In this document: positions 15,911-23,909 of the stretch, piece after piece | Layout: every line of letters begins with the position of its first letter | How positions within the stretch are numbered: position 1 is the stretch's first letter | Source of the DNA: JBBTRP01 sp038065125 | GTDB taxonomy: Bacteria > Patescibacteriota > Patescibacteriia > JACQRZ01 | Assembly: GCA_038065125.1 (NCBI GenBank) | Contig: JBBTRP010000019.1 | Coordinates: 1 to 31,467 of the forward strand | DNA: 31,467 bases | Direction: 5' to 3' | The notes under the pieces: generated by a model | What the model saw: only the letters and a program-made list of their open reading frames with translations | The model's database searches: none | What the model was told of the DNA's origin: nothing | Program-made: the position numbers and the translations under genes

Positions 15911-15957
15911 ATCTCCGCGTATAAATGACGATCGTCACGTATACGCGGAGATCGTTT
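15911..15957 (+). terminator. Intrinsic terminator of def
   Basis: A perfect 13-bp stem ATCTCCGCGTATA/TATACGCGGAGAT, followed by CGTTTTTA. The 16-base loop contains a 12-base perfect palindrome, TGACGATCGTCA, so nested pairing is possible. Confidence 0.85.
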
Positions 15958-16461
15958 TTATAGCGTGATCCAGAATCTCAGCTTCGGGCCGTTCTCGCCC
16001 GGGATGCTATTCTCAAGCACCCCACCATTTTTCTCGATGATCTTTCGGGATCCGATGTTGGATTCATCGCAGGTAACAAGCACGCGATCAATGCCAAGCT
16101 CTTTCGCCTTTGGCAGGGCGAGCTCAAGAATTTTTGTGCCATAACCCTTGGTGCGCGCGCTCGGCCGGATTGCATAGCCGATGTGCCCGCCGAAATTGAG
16201 TAAATGCTCATTGAGTGTGTGGCGGATGTATGCATGGCCGATAAACTCCGTGCCGTCGACAAGCCAATACGTCGTTGCGGGGACGAAACCGGCGGGCAGA
16301 TCCTCCCCGAGTGCATGAGATGCTACCATGCGAATATACTCGTCGAGGTTCTTCGGCCTGTTTGGATAATTCCGAAACTCATCGCGGCCCTCCAACTCAA
16401 ACTCTTTAATCGCCGCGTTCCAACTATTTTCGAATTCTTTTGTCGGTTCGATGAATTGCAT
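15958..16461 (-). CDS. GNAT family N-acetyltransferase
   Basis: A 167-residue acetyl-CoA-dependent acetyltransferase, closest in appearance to RimJ/RimL-like and aminoglycoside-type GNAT proteins. The acetyl-CoA binding motif A is seen as GYAIRPSARTKGYGTKILELAL (R-x-x-G-x-G type), followed by VLVTCDESNIGSRKIIEKNGG, the motif B region typical of the family. The substrate cannot be predicted. Its stop sits at the foot of the def terminator and it is divergent from fmt. No clear promoter or Shine-Dalgarno sequence. Confidence 0.88.
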   Translation of the reverse strand: MQFIEPTKEFENSWNAAIKEFELEGRDEFRNYPNRPKNLDEYIRMVASHALGEDLPAGFVPATTYWLVDGTEFIGHAYIRHTLNEHLLNFGGHIGYAIRPSARTKGYGTKILELALPKAKELGIDRVLVTCDESNIGSRKIIEKNGGVLENSIPGENGPKLRFWITL

Positions 16462-16466
16462 ACGTG

Positions 16467-16495
16467 TTGCGAAAAATAAAGGAAATCATTACGAT
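16467..16495 (+). promoter_or_regulatory. Candidate promoter of fmt
   Basis: TTGCGA (16467-16472), 17-base spacer, TACGAT (16490-16495). The predicted start near 16502 is about 4 bases before the fmt ATG, suggesting a leaderless transcript. Confidence 0.55.
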
Positions 16496-16505
16496 GTGAT
16501 CATAT

Positions 16506-17429
16506 ATGAATATCATATTTTTTGGAACGCCGGAATTTTCGGTGCCATTTTTGAAGGCGCTAATTACAGAAGGAAGGGCGCCAGGACTTGTCGTTTCGCA
16601 GCCAGATAGGCCTGCGGGGCGAAAAGCCCTTATTCAGCTGACTCCGGTCAAACGTGCGGTGCTCGACCTCGGGCTTGCGACCGCGCAACCGGAAAATGTC
16701 AATGATAGCCGATTCATCGAGGAACTCAAAAGCTTGCATGCCGATCTCTTTGTTGTGGTCGCCTTCGGCCAGATTCTGTCGAGGGCACTTCTGGATATCC
16801 CCCGCCTCGGCACGGTCAATGTTCATCCGTCGTTCCTTCCCAAATACCGCGGTGCAGCGCCGCTTCAAGAAGCCATCCTGCACGGCGACACCGAAACCGG
16901 CGTGACGATCATGCTTATGGATGAAAAAATGGACCACGGCCCCATACTGCTCCAGGAGATAGTCGCACTTGCAGCGGACGAGACCCTTTCCTCGCTTCAA
17001 ACAAAAACGACTACTGTCGGGGTCCCGCTTCTTCTCAAGGCGATTGACCAACTCGAAGCGGGTACTGCGCAGCCAGTACCCCAGAATGACTCTCTCGCAA
17101 CAATCACACGACTACTGACTAAAGATTCAGGACGTCTTGATTTTTCCCAAAGCGCCGAATCGCTCGATCGACGCGTTCGCGCGCTCACTCCCTGGCCCGG
17201 CGCCTGGTTTGAGTGGCGCGGGCTCCGCATAAAAATCCTCACAGCACACATCGGCAACTCCTCGCTCTCGAAAATTGGAGAACCGATCGCACGCGCCTCC
17301 GAACTGGTTATTCCCTGCGCTGATGGCTCTTTGATTGTTGACCTCATTCAACCCGCCGGAAAAAAACCAATGCGTGCTCCCGCGTTCATCAACGGGTATC
17401 TTTCTCAATCAGATTCGAAAAAGCGATAA
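16506..17429 (+). CDS. fmt: Methionyl-tRNA formyltransferase
   Basis: Formylates initiator Met-tRNA using 10-formyl-tetrahydrofolate. The N-terminus MNIIFFGTPEFSVPFL is characteristic. Catalytic residues are visible as Asn105, His107 (NVHPSFLPKYRG) and Asp143 (KMDHGPIL). The C-terminal OB-like tRNA-binding domain includes RALTPWPGAWFEW. 307 residues, normal length. The 3' end overlaps the convergent glycosyltransferase/ligase gene by 41 bases. Confidence 0.97.
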   Translation: MNIIFFGTPEFSVPFLKALITEGRAPGLVVSQPDRPAGRKALIQLTPVKRAVLDLGLATAQPENVNDSRFIEELKSLHADLFVVVAFGQILSRALLDIPRLGTVNVHPSFLPKYRGAAPLQEAILHGDTETGVTIMLMDEKMDHGPILLQEIVALAADETLSSLQTKTTTVGVPLLLKAIDQLEAGTAQPVPQNDSLATITRLLTKDSGRLDFSQSAESLDRRVRALTPWPGAWFEWRGLRIKILTAHIGNSSLSKIGEPIARASELVIPCADGSLIVDLIQPAGKKPMRAPAFINGYLSQSDSKKR

Positions 17430-19426
17430 GACAAAGGACGATTCCGATGCCGAGGGGGTGTACGAGATAGGGGGTAAAAAAATGAGTGGTTAATAGAAAG
17501 ACATATCCGACTGCAAGGCTTGTCGCCACGGGGTGCCAGGGGTCGTGAAGGGCGCGCATATGTGCTGCCGCGCGGAGTAAACGGACAAGCACCCAGAGAA
17601 AAAAAATGATGACCGCCGCGCCGCCCAGAATTCCCAGCTTAACGAAAAAATCGAGGTATCCCCACTCGAACGTGAATGTCGTGAATGGCGCGGGTGTTCC
17701 CTGATCGGCTAGGCGAGGATCTGACGAGAGATACGTCACCGTCTTCCCAAAACCGTGCCCCAGAATTGGCTGCTCCCGAATTGTCTCGATAAGCGCGGGC
17801 AACAACTTCCACCGACTGGCAGCAGCCTCTTCTGAATCGAGATTTTGAAATCTTTTGGCAAGCGCGTCCCACCCAAACCCGGCCTCCGGTGATGGGATCG
17901 GTACGATCGCAATTACAAAGAGGAGCGCGAATGCAACACCGGCGCTTGCAAGAAACAAAACTCCTGATCGGACGAGTCTTGATACGCGAATCCCATCTCT
18001 CAACGACAATACAATCCAAACAACAACCCCAACGCCAATCGCCATAAAAAAACTTCGGGAAAGGCTCGCAATCAGTGATGAAAGAGCCAAGACTAATCCC
18101 ATGCGCGCAATGAGTGTAAACGAGCGCACGCGGCTGAGGAGTACCAACCCCATACAGACGGCAAATCCCGTAAAAATTTGGCTTTGGAAAAAAACGCGCG
18201 TAAAGCCGAAATCCATGGTCACCACTTCACCAATACCGGTCGTGCGGATCCAACGGTAGAAGGAGTATAAGAGGTCGAATCCAAACCCCTGATGTCCGAG
18301 AAGATAAAATGTTTTTAACACGAGGAGCGTCTGGGCAAAAAACGCTCCCCCCGCAACAAGCGCAAGTCTCATCCATGTCTTACGATCGGATAGGACCGCC
18401 ATGAACACGGGAAGAAGAAGGAAGTACAGCCACCCATTCGCGTCGCGGAAGAGTTTTCCGGTGTCGTTGTTTTGTACGACTCCCCATACGACCCCCCAAA
18501 GAAACGCCAGAACAAGCGCGACGAGGGGTACCAGTGGTAATGTCCTGAATGAATTGCGCCATATTCCCCGATCCCGAATACAGTGGACTACCCACACACC
18601 AAGCACCGCCGCGAAAAGACCCATGCGAAGCGAAACGGGAAACGAAAAAACGTCGAGTGAAAAGAGATACCCCTTTGAATCCAGAATCAGCTCAGCAGCG
18701 AGCATCCACAAGCCGATCTCAAGGCGTCGAAAAGAAAATACTGCCACGCTTCCCACGAGCACGATCCAGCCGACCGGCGAGAGCGCAGGGAAAAAATAAC
18801 TGAGGTACGAGAATAGGTATGCGACCGAAGAAAGCATGCACGCGCCGGCCCACAGTCGCGATTGCTCGTTCACAAAAAAACCCAGCGCGACAGACGCAAG
18901 TTTCATGGGAATAGTCGCCCACCACGCTCGAAGGCCGAAATGCTTTTCCAAATACTGCGATGCCGATCGAAAAACCCAAAACTGTTTACGAACAAGCAGG
19001 TGTTTGCCAAAACTCTCTCCTCCGCGATGGATGACTTTTGCATGGGGCGTATACCGGACACGGTACCTCGCGTCCATCGCTCGTTTGCATAAGTCCACCT
19101 CCTCAAACCAGATAAAAAACCGCTCATCAAAACCGGCAAGTTTTTTAAATAGATCCACACGCATCATCAACGCCGCACCCATGGGCTGGAATCCTTCCTG
19201 CTCGCGCGTATAATCAACATCATCGGCCAAATATCGACTGACTGCGGACAGTTTCGGAAAAAGATGATCGATCTTGAAGAGCTGCACAAACTGATCCAGG
19301 GGGGTCGGAAACCGGCGAAGCGAACGCTGGATCGATCCGTCACTATTGGTAATCATCGGCGCGATGATTCCGGTCGAGGGATCCTCATCAAGCCCGCGGC
19401 TCAAGGTATCGATCGCACCCTCGGTC
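17389..19426 (-). CDS. GT2 glycosyltransferase fused to O-antigen ligase/polymerase-like membrane domain, 5' end lost in gap
   Basis: The reading frame is open into the run of N, so the gene is truncated by the assembly gap, not by a real start. The visible N-terminal part (about 170 residues) is the C-terminal half of a rhamnosyltransferase-like GT2 domain: STGIIAPMITNSDGSIQRS, then GAALMMRVDLFKKLAGFDERFFIWFEEVDLCKR. The DDGS and DxD half lies in the gap. After it come about 500 residues with a dozen or so hydrophobic helices and a loop PILGHGFGKTVTYLSSDPR ... FEWGYLDFFVKLGILGG, which resembles Wzy/WaaL-type O-antigen ligases. Presumably it assembles or transfers surface polysaccharide at the membrane. 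A GT2-ligase fusion is unusual; a frameshift joining two genes is not suggested by the continuous frame. Confidence 0.82.
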
Positions 19427-19526
19427 NNNNNNNNNNNNNNNNNNNNNNNNNNNNNNNNNNNNNNNNNNNNNNNNNNNNNNNNNNNNNNNNNNNNNNNNNN
19501 NNNNNNNNNNNNNNNNNNNNNNNNNN
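19427..19526. other. Assembly gap, 100 N
   Basis: Exactly 100 undetermined bases, the conventional placeholder for a scaffold gap of unknown size. The N-termini of two divergent genes are missing here: roughly 65-75 residues of truB and about 90 residues of the GT2 domain. The real gap should therefore be at least about 450 bases. Confidence 0.97.
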
Positions 19527-20000
19527 AGCGAGTTTTTACTGATGGACAAAACGTATCGTGCGATCATCAGGCTTAGTGGAACAAGTGACACAGACGACCG
19601 AACTGGCATCGTTACCGTCCGCGAGACTGGTCAATATATTGACCGGACGGATGTTGAAAAATCGCTCAGATCATTTATCGGTGAACAAGATCAGATGCCA
19701 TCGATGTATTCCGCAAAGAAAATCCGCGGCCTGCCGGCGTACAAACGGCTACGACGCGGCGAGAAAGTCGAGCTTACGCCGAAGCGAATTACGATTCACT
19801 CAATCGATCTCGAGTCATATGAGTGGCCGCTCCTGACCGTGCGAATAAACGTATCCTCCGGCACCTATATCCGCGCGTTCGCGCGCGACCTTGGCGCACT
19901 GCTGGGTTGCGGAGCATATGTTCAAGAGCTCGAACGGACTTCGATCGGGCCCTATCGTCTTGAAGATTCCATCACTGTCGAAGGAATTACAAGATCCTAA
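19527..20000 (+). CDS. truB: tRNA pseudouridine(55) synthase TruB, 5' partial
   Basis: Makes pseudouridine 55 in the T loop of tRNAs. The frame is open from the gap edge, starting SEFLLMDKTYRAIIRLSGTSDTDDRTG, which aligns with the region after the catalytic loop of TruB. SMYSAKKIRGLPAYKRLRRGE and SGTYIRAFARDLGALLGCGAYVQELERTSIGPY follow, both highly characteristic. The catalytic-Asp motif (GTLDP) and about 65-75 N-terminal residues are in the gap. A start at the ATG 19542 would give a fragment without the active site and is not credible. The C-terminal PUA-like extension is absent. The 3' end overlaps acyP by 14 bases, tail to tail. Confidence 0.93.
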   Translation, partial: SEFLLMDKTYRAIIRLSGTSDTDDRTGIVTVRETGQYIDRTDVEKSLRSFIGEQDQMPSMYSAKKIRGLPAYKRLRRGEKVELTPKRITIHSIDLESYEWPLLTVRINVSSGTYIRAFARDLGALLGCGAYVQELERTSIGPYRLEDSITVEGITRS

Positions 20001-20256
20001 ATCCGACCTCGTCGATCGGGGCGACTTGATTCACCTCGACTGAGTACACTGATGCGCCCGGCGGCCCTTGCTTGCACCAGGTCAGAAACGCTTGAAGGTT
20101 ACCTGTCTCCCCTTGGACGTGAATAAGGACGGTGCCATCGCTGTCATTTTTTACAAAACCAGCGAGAGAACGCCGCCGTGCTGCGGTCAGCGCAGACCAG
20201 CGATAACCGACCCCCTGCACTTGCCCATGCACACGGATAACGAATCGTTGTGTCAT
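19987..20256 (-). CDS. acyP: Acylphosphatase
   Basis: Small enzyme (89 residues, normal size) that hydrolyses acyl phosphates. It has the substrate loop VHGQVQGVGYRW with catalytic Arg19, the GFVKNDSDGTV motif with catalytic Asn37, and VQGE. ATG start with no Shine-Dalgarno sequence. Convergent with truB. Confidence 0.96.
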   Translation of the reverse strand: MTQRFVIRVHGQVQGVGYRWSALTAARRRSLAGFVKNDSDGTVLIHVQGETGNLQAFLTWCKQGPPGASVYSVEVNQVAPIDEVGFRIL

Positions 20257-20261
20257 GTTAT

Positions 20262-20296
20262 CAGAAAAGAAGATGGGTTTCCTGGAAGGGAAACCC
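20262..20296 (-). terminator. Intrinsic terminator after the small ORF at 20308-20538
   Basis: On the minus strand GGGTTTCC pairs with GGAAACCC around a 6-base loop, followed by ATCTTCTTTTCT. It ends 6 bases before the acyP start, so it separates the two genes. Confidence 0.78.
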
Positions 20297-20307
20297 GTGG
20301 TGAACCG

Positions 20308-20538
20308 TTAACCGTCGTTGCCGCTGGGAAGCAGCGAACGGACGGCTGTACCGATTTTCGAGAGAATGCCTTCCCTTTCGGCCCTGCTCATCTTGACTGT
20401 CGGCCGTATCGTCGGCGACGCATCTAAGATGGCATCAACGCGATTATGAAACTCGCCCGTGGGCACCCGATACCGCGTCCGTGGCGCATTGGTCGTCTGG
20501 CCGTCGTCCGACCCTGACGAATCAGTGTTCGGGCTCAT
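20308..20538 (-). CDS. Small hypothetical protein
   Basis: A 76-residue soluble protein I do not recognise. The first 25 residues are Ser/Asp/Thr-rich and probably disordered; the rest (about 28-70) is predicted amphipathic-helical with basic residues (HNRVDAILDAS, then MSRAEREGILSKIGTAVRSLL). Support for coding: a strong GGAGGT 8 bases before the ATG, a promoter (TTGACC-N16-TACACT) and a dedicated terminator. Together with the gene at 5442-5711 it is one of only two genes here with this full set of signals. Confidence 0.65.
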   Translation of the reverse strand: MSPNTDSSGSDDGQTTNAPRTRYRVPTGEFHNRVDAILDASPTIRPTVKMSRAEREGILSKIGTAVRSLLPSGNDG

Positions 20539-20593
20539 AACTATCTACCTCCCTTTCACGGACACAAACGACAGAGTACAGTTCACATCACCA

Positions 20594-20621
20594 AGTGTAC
20601 TCCCTGAATCTCCGGGGTCAA
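20594..20621 (-). promoter_or_regulatory. Promoter of the small ORF at 20308-20538
   Basis: -35 TTGACC (20621-20616), 16-base spacer, -10 TACACT (20599-20594), overlapping the stop codon of the upstream glycosyltransferase. A 7-bp inverted repeat GAGTACA/TGTACTC (15-base spacer) lies across the -10 box and start region, a possible operator or weak hairpin. Confidence 0.6.
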
Positions 20622-21730
20622 TCATCGATACAGTGTTTAAGTTTCTTTGCCTGAAGATCCCAAGAAAACTCGCGCTCAATGCGCGATCTCGCAGCACTTC
20701 CCATGCGGTGCGCCAAAACGGGGTCGGCGAGAATTTTTTTCAGCGCCCGAGCGCAGCGCTCAGGGCTCTCTTGAGGAATGACAATGCCGGTAACACCGTC
20801 AAGGACGGCATCCGGAACGCCGCCGGTGTCGCTTGCAATCACCGGTTTTCCAAAACTTCCAGCCTCAAGGTAGACGAGCCCGAACCCCTCGACATCTCCC
20901 CCCTCATCGGTCGGAACCATCACGAACACCCCCGCGTGCTGATACCACCACGCCGTATGTTCATCGGACAGGAGTCCCAAGAAGAGCACATGCTCTTCGA
21001 GTCGTAATTCTCGCACACGCTCCTCCAGACGTCCCCGCTCTCCCCCTTCGCCAATAATCGCGTAGAGGCACGACGGGAACTTCTTGATAATCTCCGGCAA
21101 TGCACTGATGACCGTGTCGTGTCCTTTACGGCGCACGAGTCGCGCGACCGTGAGAATGATAGGTGATCGTGTTGGCGCGGCGTGAGCGCTGGTCGGCGCG
21201 AGGGATGCTGGAGTAATGCGCGGACAGGGCTGGACAAAACAAATCTTCTTGCCGGAAATTCCGTACCGTCCCAACACGCGCGCGGTGTAGGCGCTGATCG
21301 TAATCACTTTTTCGGCGCCTGAGAGAATCCAGCTGCTGAGTAATTTTTTTCGTGGATGCGAAAGGGATAGCGTTATGTCCATCCCGTGTGTTGAGACGAT
21401 ATATGGAATACTCGTAAGAAGCGACACGATGCGCACGGCTGTACCAACGGGAAGCGTCTGACCAACGATGATCAGCTCAATACGCTCTTTCCTTACAACT
21501 GAAAAAAGCGAGAACACTAACGGAAGCCATCGCGGAAACAGGAGGGAAGAAAAAAATCGTCTACGGATAATACGAATGGAAGACTTGTGTTCGCTCACAC
21601 TCTTCTGCAGGGGTGGCGCGAGCACCACCCATCTGCTCGGATCAATACGCTCGGAAAGCGCGAGCCAGTAGTTGGAGACGCCACCGACAGCGGGGTAAAA
21701 ATCCATGGTCACCAGCAGTGTCCGCCGCAT
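20618..21730 (-). CDS. GT4-type glycosyltransferase (GT-B fold)
   Basis: Retaining GT-B glycosyltransferase of 370 residues, likely adding a sugar during surface glycan synthesis on the cytoplasmic face. The N-terminal glycine loop MDFYPAVGGVSNY, the VSTHGMDI region, the donor-binding domain starting at ILTVARLVRRKGHDTVISAL, and the EX7E motif E281-GFGLVYL-E289 followed by GKPVIASDTGGVPDAV are all visible. The acceptor and donor are unknown. It begins 2 bases after the flippase gene ends and is the last gene of the polysaccharide operon. Confidence 0.93.
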   Translation of the reverse strand: MRRTLLVTMDFYPAVGGVSNYWLALSERIDPSRWVVLAPPLQKSVSEHKSSIRIIRRRFFSSLLFPRWLPLVFSLFSVVRKERIELIIVGQTLPVGTAVRIVSLLTSIPYIVSTHGMDITLSLSHPRKKLLSSWILSGAEKVITISAYTARVLGRYGISGKKICFVQPCPRITPASLAPTSAHAAPTRSPIILTVARLVRRKGHDTVISALPEIIKKFPSCLYAIIGEGGERGRLEERVRELRLEEHVLFLGLLSDEHTAWWYQHAGVFVMVPTDEGGDVEGFGLVYLEAGSFGKPVIASDTGGVPDAVLDGVTGIVIPQESPERCARALKKILADPVLAHRMGSAARSRIEREFSWDLQAKKLKHCIDD

Positions 21731-21732
21731 AC

Positions 21733-23172
21733 TTAAGATCGTTTAAAAGAAACCGTAAATTTTTTCCAGTCCTCGTCAGGAATAATACGAAATACGCACA
21801 CGCTCATTCCGTACGCTCCGATACCGCAGAGAATCGCCCACAAAACGTGAACCTGCTCGCGAACAACCAGGAGAACTCCCGCCATGACAGCGGTTGCCCC
21901 CAAGATTTTTGCGAGAGAGAATATCATGAATTTTACCTGCGGCAGCCACGTCTCGCGTGTCATAAAAAAGCTGAGGAAAAAAATGATCCCGTTGCTCGTC
22001 ACCGACGCAAGCGCCGCTCCGGAGGAAAAAAATCGGGGAATAAGAATGATGTTTATGACGATATTGAAAAGCGCTGCAATGCCGAAAATGATCGTATTGA
22101 TATACTGGCGGTTTGTTGCGGCAAGAAGCGCACCAACGGGAAACATGAGAAATCCAAACAAAAGCGCCGGGGCAAGAATTTGAAGTGCTGCTGATGTCGG
22201 TGCATAGTTTAAGCCATAAAAAAAGAAGATCAGAGGCGACGAAAGGAGCGCGATACCGGCGGCCATCGGAAGCGAAATCAACAGAAGATAAAAATGCGCA
22301 CGGCAGTACCGCCGACCAAGATTATCTTCTCCACGTGCAAATGAGGAGCTTAATGCGGGAAATAGGCCTGACGAGACCGCCGCGGGAATCATGTTGAGCG
22401 CGAGGATCAATTTATTTGCGGCAGAGTAATACCCCGCATGCACCTCTCCTCCGAGCTTGGGAAGAAGCGCCATATCGCCAAATGTCGTGATCCGAGAAAA
22501 AAGTGCGGCGGCGGCAAAGGGAGCCGCGAGAAGAGACAGTTCCTTGAGCGCGGGCCACGAGATGCGAAGGATTAGCTTAAGGCGCGCTTTTCTGACTAGG
22601 AGAGCGAGCACAAAAATAAGGTTGGCGACGCTGCCAGCAAGTACCGCCCACACGAGTGCGAATACCGGCATTCCCAAAAGCATCGCGCCCCCGCCGAAAA
22701 AAATCATGGCTCCGATCCCGAGGACGCCGCCGATGGACTCATAGAGCAGGTTCTGAAAACCGCGCATGATCCCCCAGCATGAGGTTGCAACCACGTCGAT
22801 ACACGCGATGACGCCGGCGACATACAAGAGTGTGACCAAATCGGATGAGTATCCGATTCCGTGCGCCACCGCGATCATGAGCGCATACACGACCACGGAA
22901 AGAACAAGTCGCACAACCAACATAGCGCTCAAAAACCTCTGTGCGCCGTCCGGGTTTCGCGCCGTCTCCCGAACAAGCGCGGACGAGAGTCCCAGATCGA
23001 TCAGCACCCCAAACAGTGTCGTGTACGCAAGCGCCGCGCTATACAGCCCCTGTTCTGCCGGTCCGTACGTCCGAGCGACAAGGATAAAATAAAAAAGCGT
23101 AAGAGCTTTTTGAATCACTGTTGAGACAAGCGCGTAACTAGCGTTTCGCGCAATGCTTTGAATCGCGATCAT
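21733..23172 (-). CDS. Wzx-like polysaccharide flippase (MOP/PST superfamily)
   Basis: A 479-residue integral membrane protein with about 14 hydrophobic helices and an N-terminal pattern (NASYALVSTVIQKALTLFYFILVARTYGPAEQGLYSAALAY) typical of polysaccharide-transport flippases. It should flip undecaprenyl-linked oligosaccharide across the membrane. The start has AAGG directly upstream. Flanked by a GT2 (11-base gap) and a GT4 (2-base gap), which supports a role in exporting the glycan they build. Confidence 0.92.
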   Translation of the reverse strand: MIAIQSIARNASYALVSTVIQKALTLFYFILVARTYGPAEQGLYSAALAYTTLFGVLIDLGLSSALVRETARNPDGAQRFLSAMLVVRLVLSVVVYALMIAVAHGIGYSSDLVTLLYVAGVIACIDVVATSCWGIMRGFQNLLYESIGGVLGIGAMIFFGGGAMLLGMPVFALVWAVLAGSVANLIFVLALLVRKARLKLILRISWPALKELSLLAAPFAAAALFSRITTFGDMALLPKLGGEVHAGYYSAANKLILALNMIPAAVSSGLFPALSSSFARGEDNLGRRYCRAHFYLLLISLPMAAGIALLSSPLIFFFYGLNYAPTSAALQILAPALLFGFLMFPVGALLAATNRQYINTIIFGIAALFNIVINIILIPRFFSSGAALASVTSNGIIFFLSFFMTRETWLPQVKFMIFSLAKILGATAVMAGVLLVVREQVHVLWAILCGIGAYGMSVCVFRIIPDEDWKKFTVSFKRS

Positions 23173-23183
23173 ACCTTGAAAGC

Positions 23184-23909
23184 TTATCTCTCTCGCCGCT
23201 TCTCTGCAACAATGCCATGCTTCGTTTGTATGATCTTTCTCCAGCGATGATAGTCATCAATCTTTTGAATCCGAATACCAAAGAGGCACCAGGGAATCCG
23301 ATACATCCACAGCGGATACGGTGCGCTCAAGGCACCCGCTCGTGTGGGGGAACGAAAAGAAAAAAGTATCTCTGGAATATACGCGCCGATGTACCCATTC
23401 TCAAGCATTGTGAGCCAGACATCCCAATCCTGAAATTTCTCGATGGACTCGTCAAAACCCGGGTGATCACTGCGCTTTACGAGTGATGCGGTATTGATGT
23501 AGTTTGCGTTGCGCAACGTTTTCTGGTCAAAAGGAAAGCTGGTATACACCTTCGATCCGAACCGATATCCGGAATACGCGTACGAACATTCCGGGCGTTC
23601 TGCGAGGGCCGCTAACATTTTTTTAAAACAATCGCTCTCCAGAACAATATCCGCGTCACACACAAAGAGGTACTGCCCCCGCGCCGCGGCAATGCCGGCA
23701 TTACGCGCGACCTGCCGTCCCTTGTTCTGATCGAATCTGATCAGCGTGATTCTGTCACGCCAGGCTTTCAGCGCCCCATCGAGATTATCCGTTGACCCGT
23801 CATCAACCACGATCACCTCAATATCGCAGGACCGCTGATCAAAAATGCTTTTGAGGGCTCTACCAATCGCCTCTGCCTCGTTGAGAATATTAATGACAAC
23901 CGAGATCAT
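23184..23909 (-). CDS. GT2 family glycosyltransferase
   Basis: GT-A fold transferase, 241 residues from the preferred start. N-terminal ISVVINILNEAEAIGRALKSIFDQ, the nucleotide-binding DDGS at 36-39, GRQVARNAGIAAARG, and the metal-binding DAD at 85-87 are present, with an acceptor-side DWDVWLTMLENGY motif. ATG at 23909 overlaps the stop of the upstream methyltransferase gene by 4 bases (ATGA), so it is chosen over the longer frame at 23930. The sugar is unknown. Confidence 0.93.
   Translation of the reverse strand: MISVVINILNEAEAIGRALKSIFDQRSCDIEVIVVDDGSTDNLDGALKAWRDRITLIRFDQNKGRQVARNAGIAAARGQYLFVCDADIVLESDCFKKMLAALAERPECSYAYSGYRFGSKVYTSFPFDQKTLRNANYINTASLVKRSDHPGFDESIEKFQDWDVWLTMLENGYIGAYIPEILFSFRSPTRAGALSAPYPLWMYRIPWCLFGIRIQKIDDYHRWRKIIQTKHGIVAEKRRER

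Noticed and set aside
20459..21007. Plus-strand open frame of 182 codons opposite the GT4 gene
   Set aside because: It is the shadow of a well-recognised glycosyltransferase and crosses the promoter and start of the small ORF at 20308-20538.
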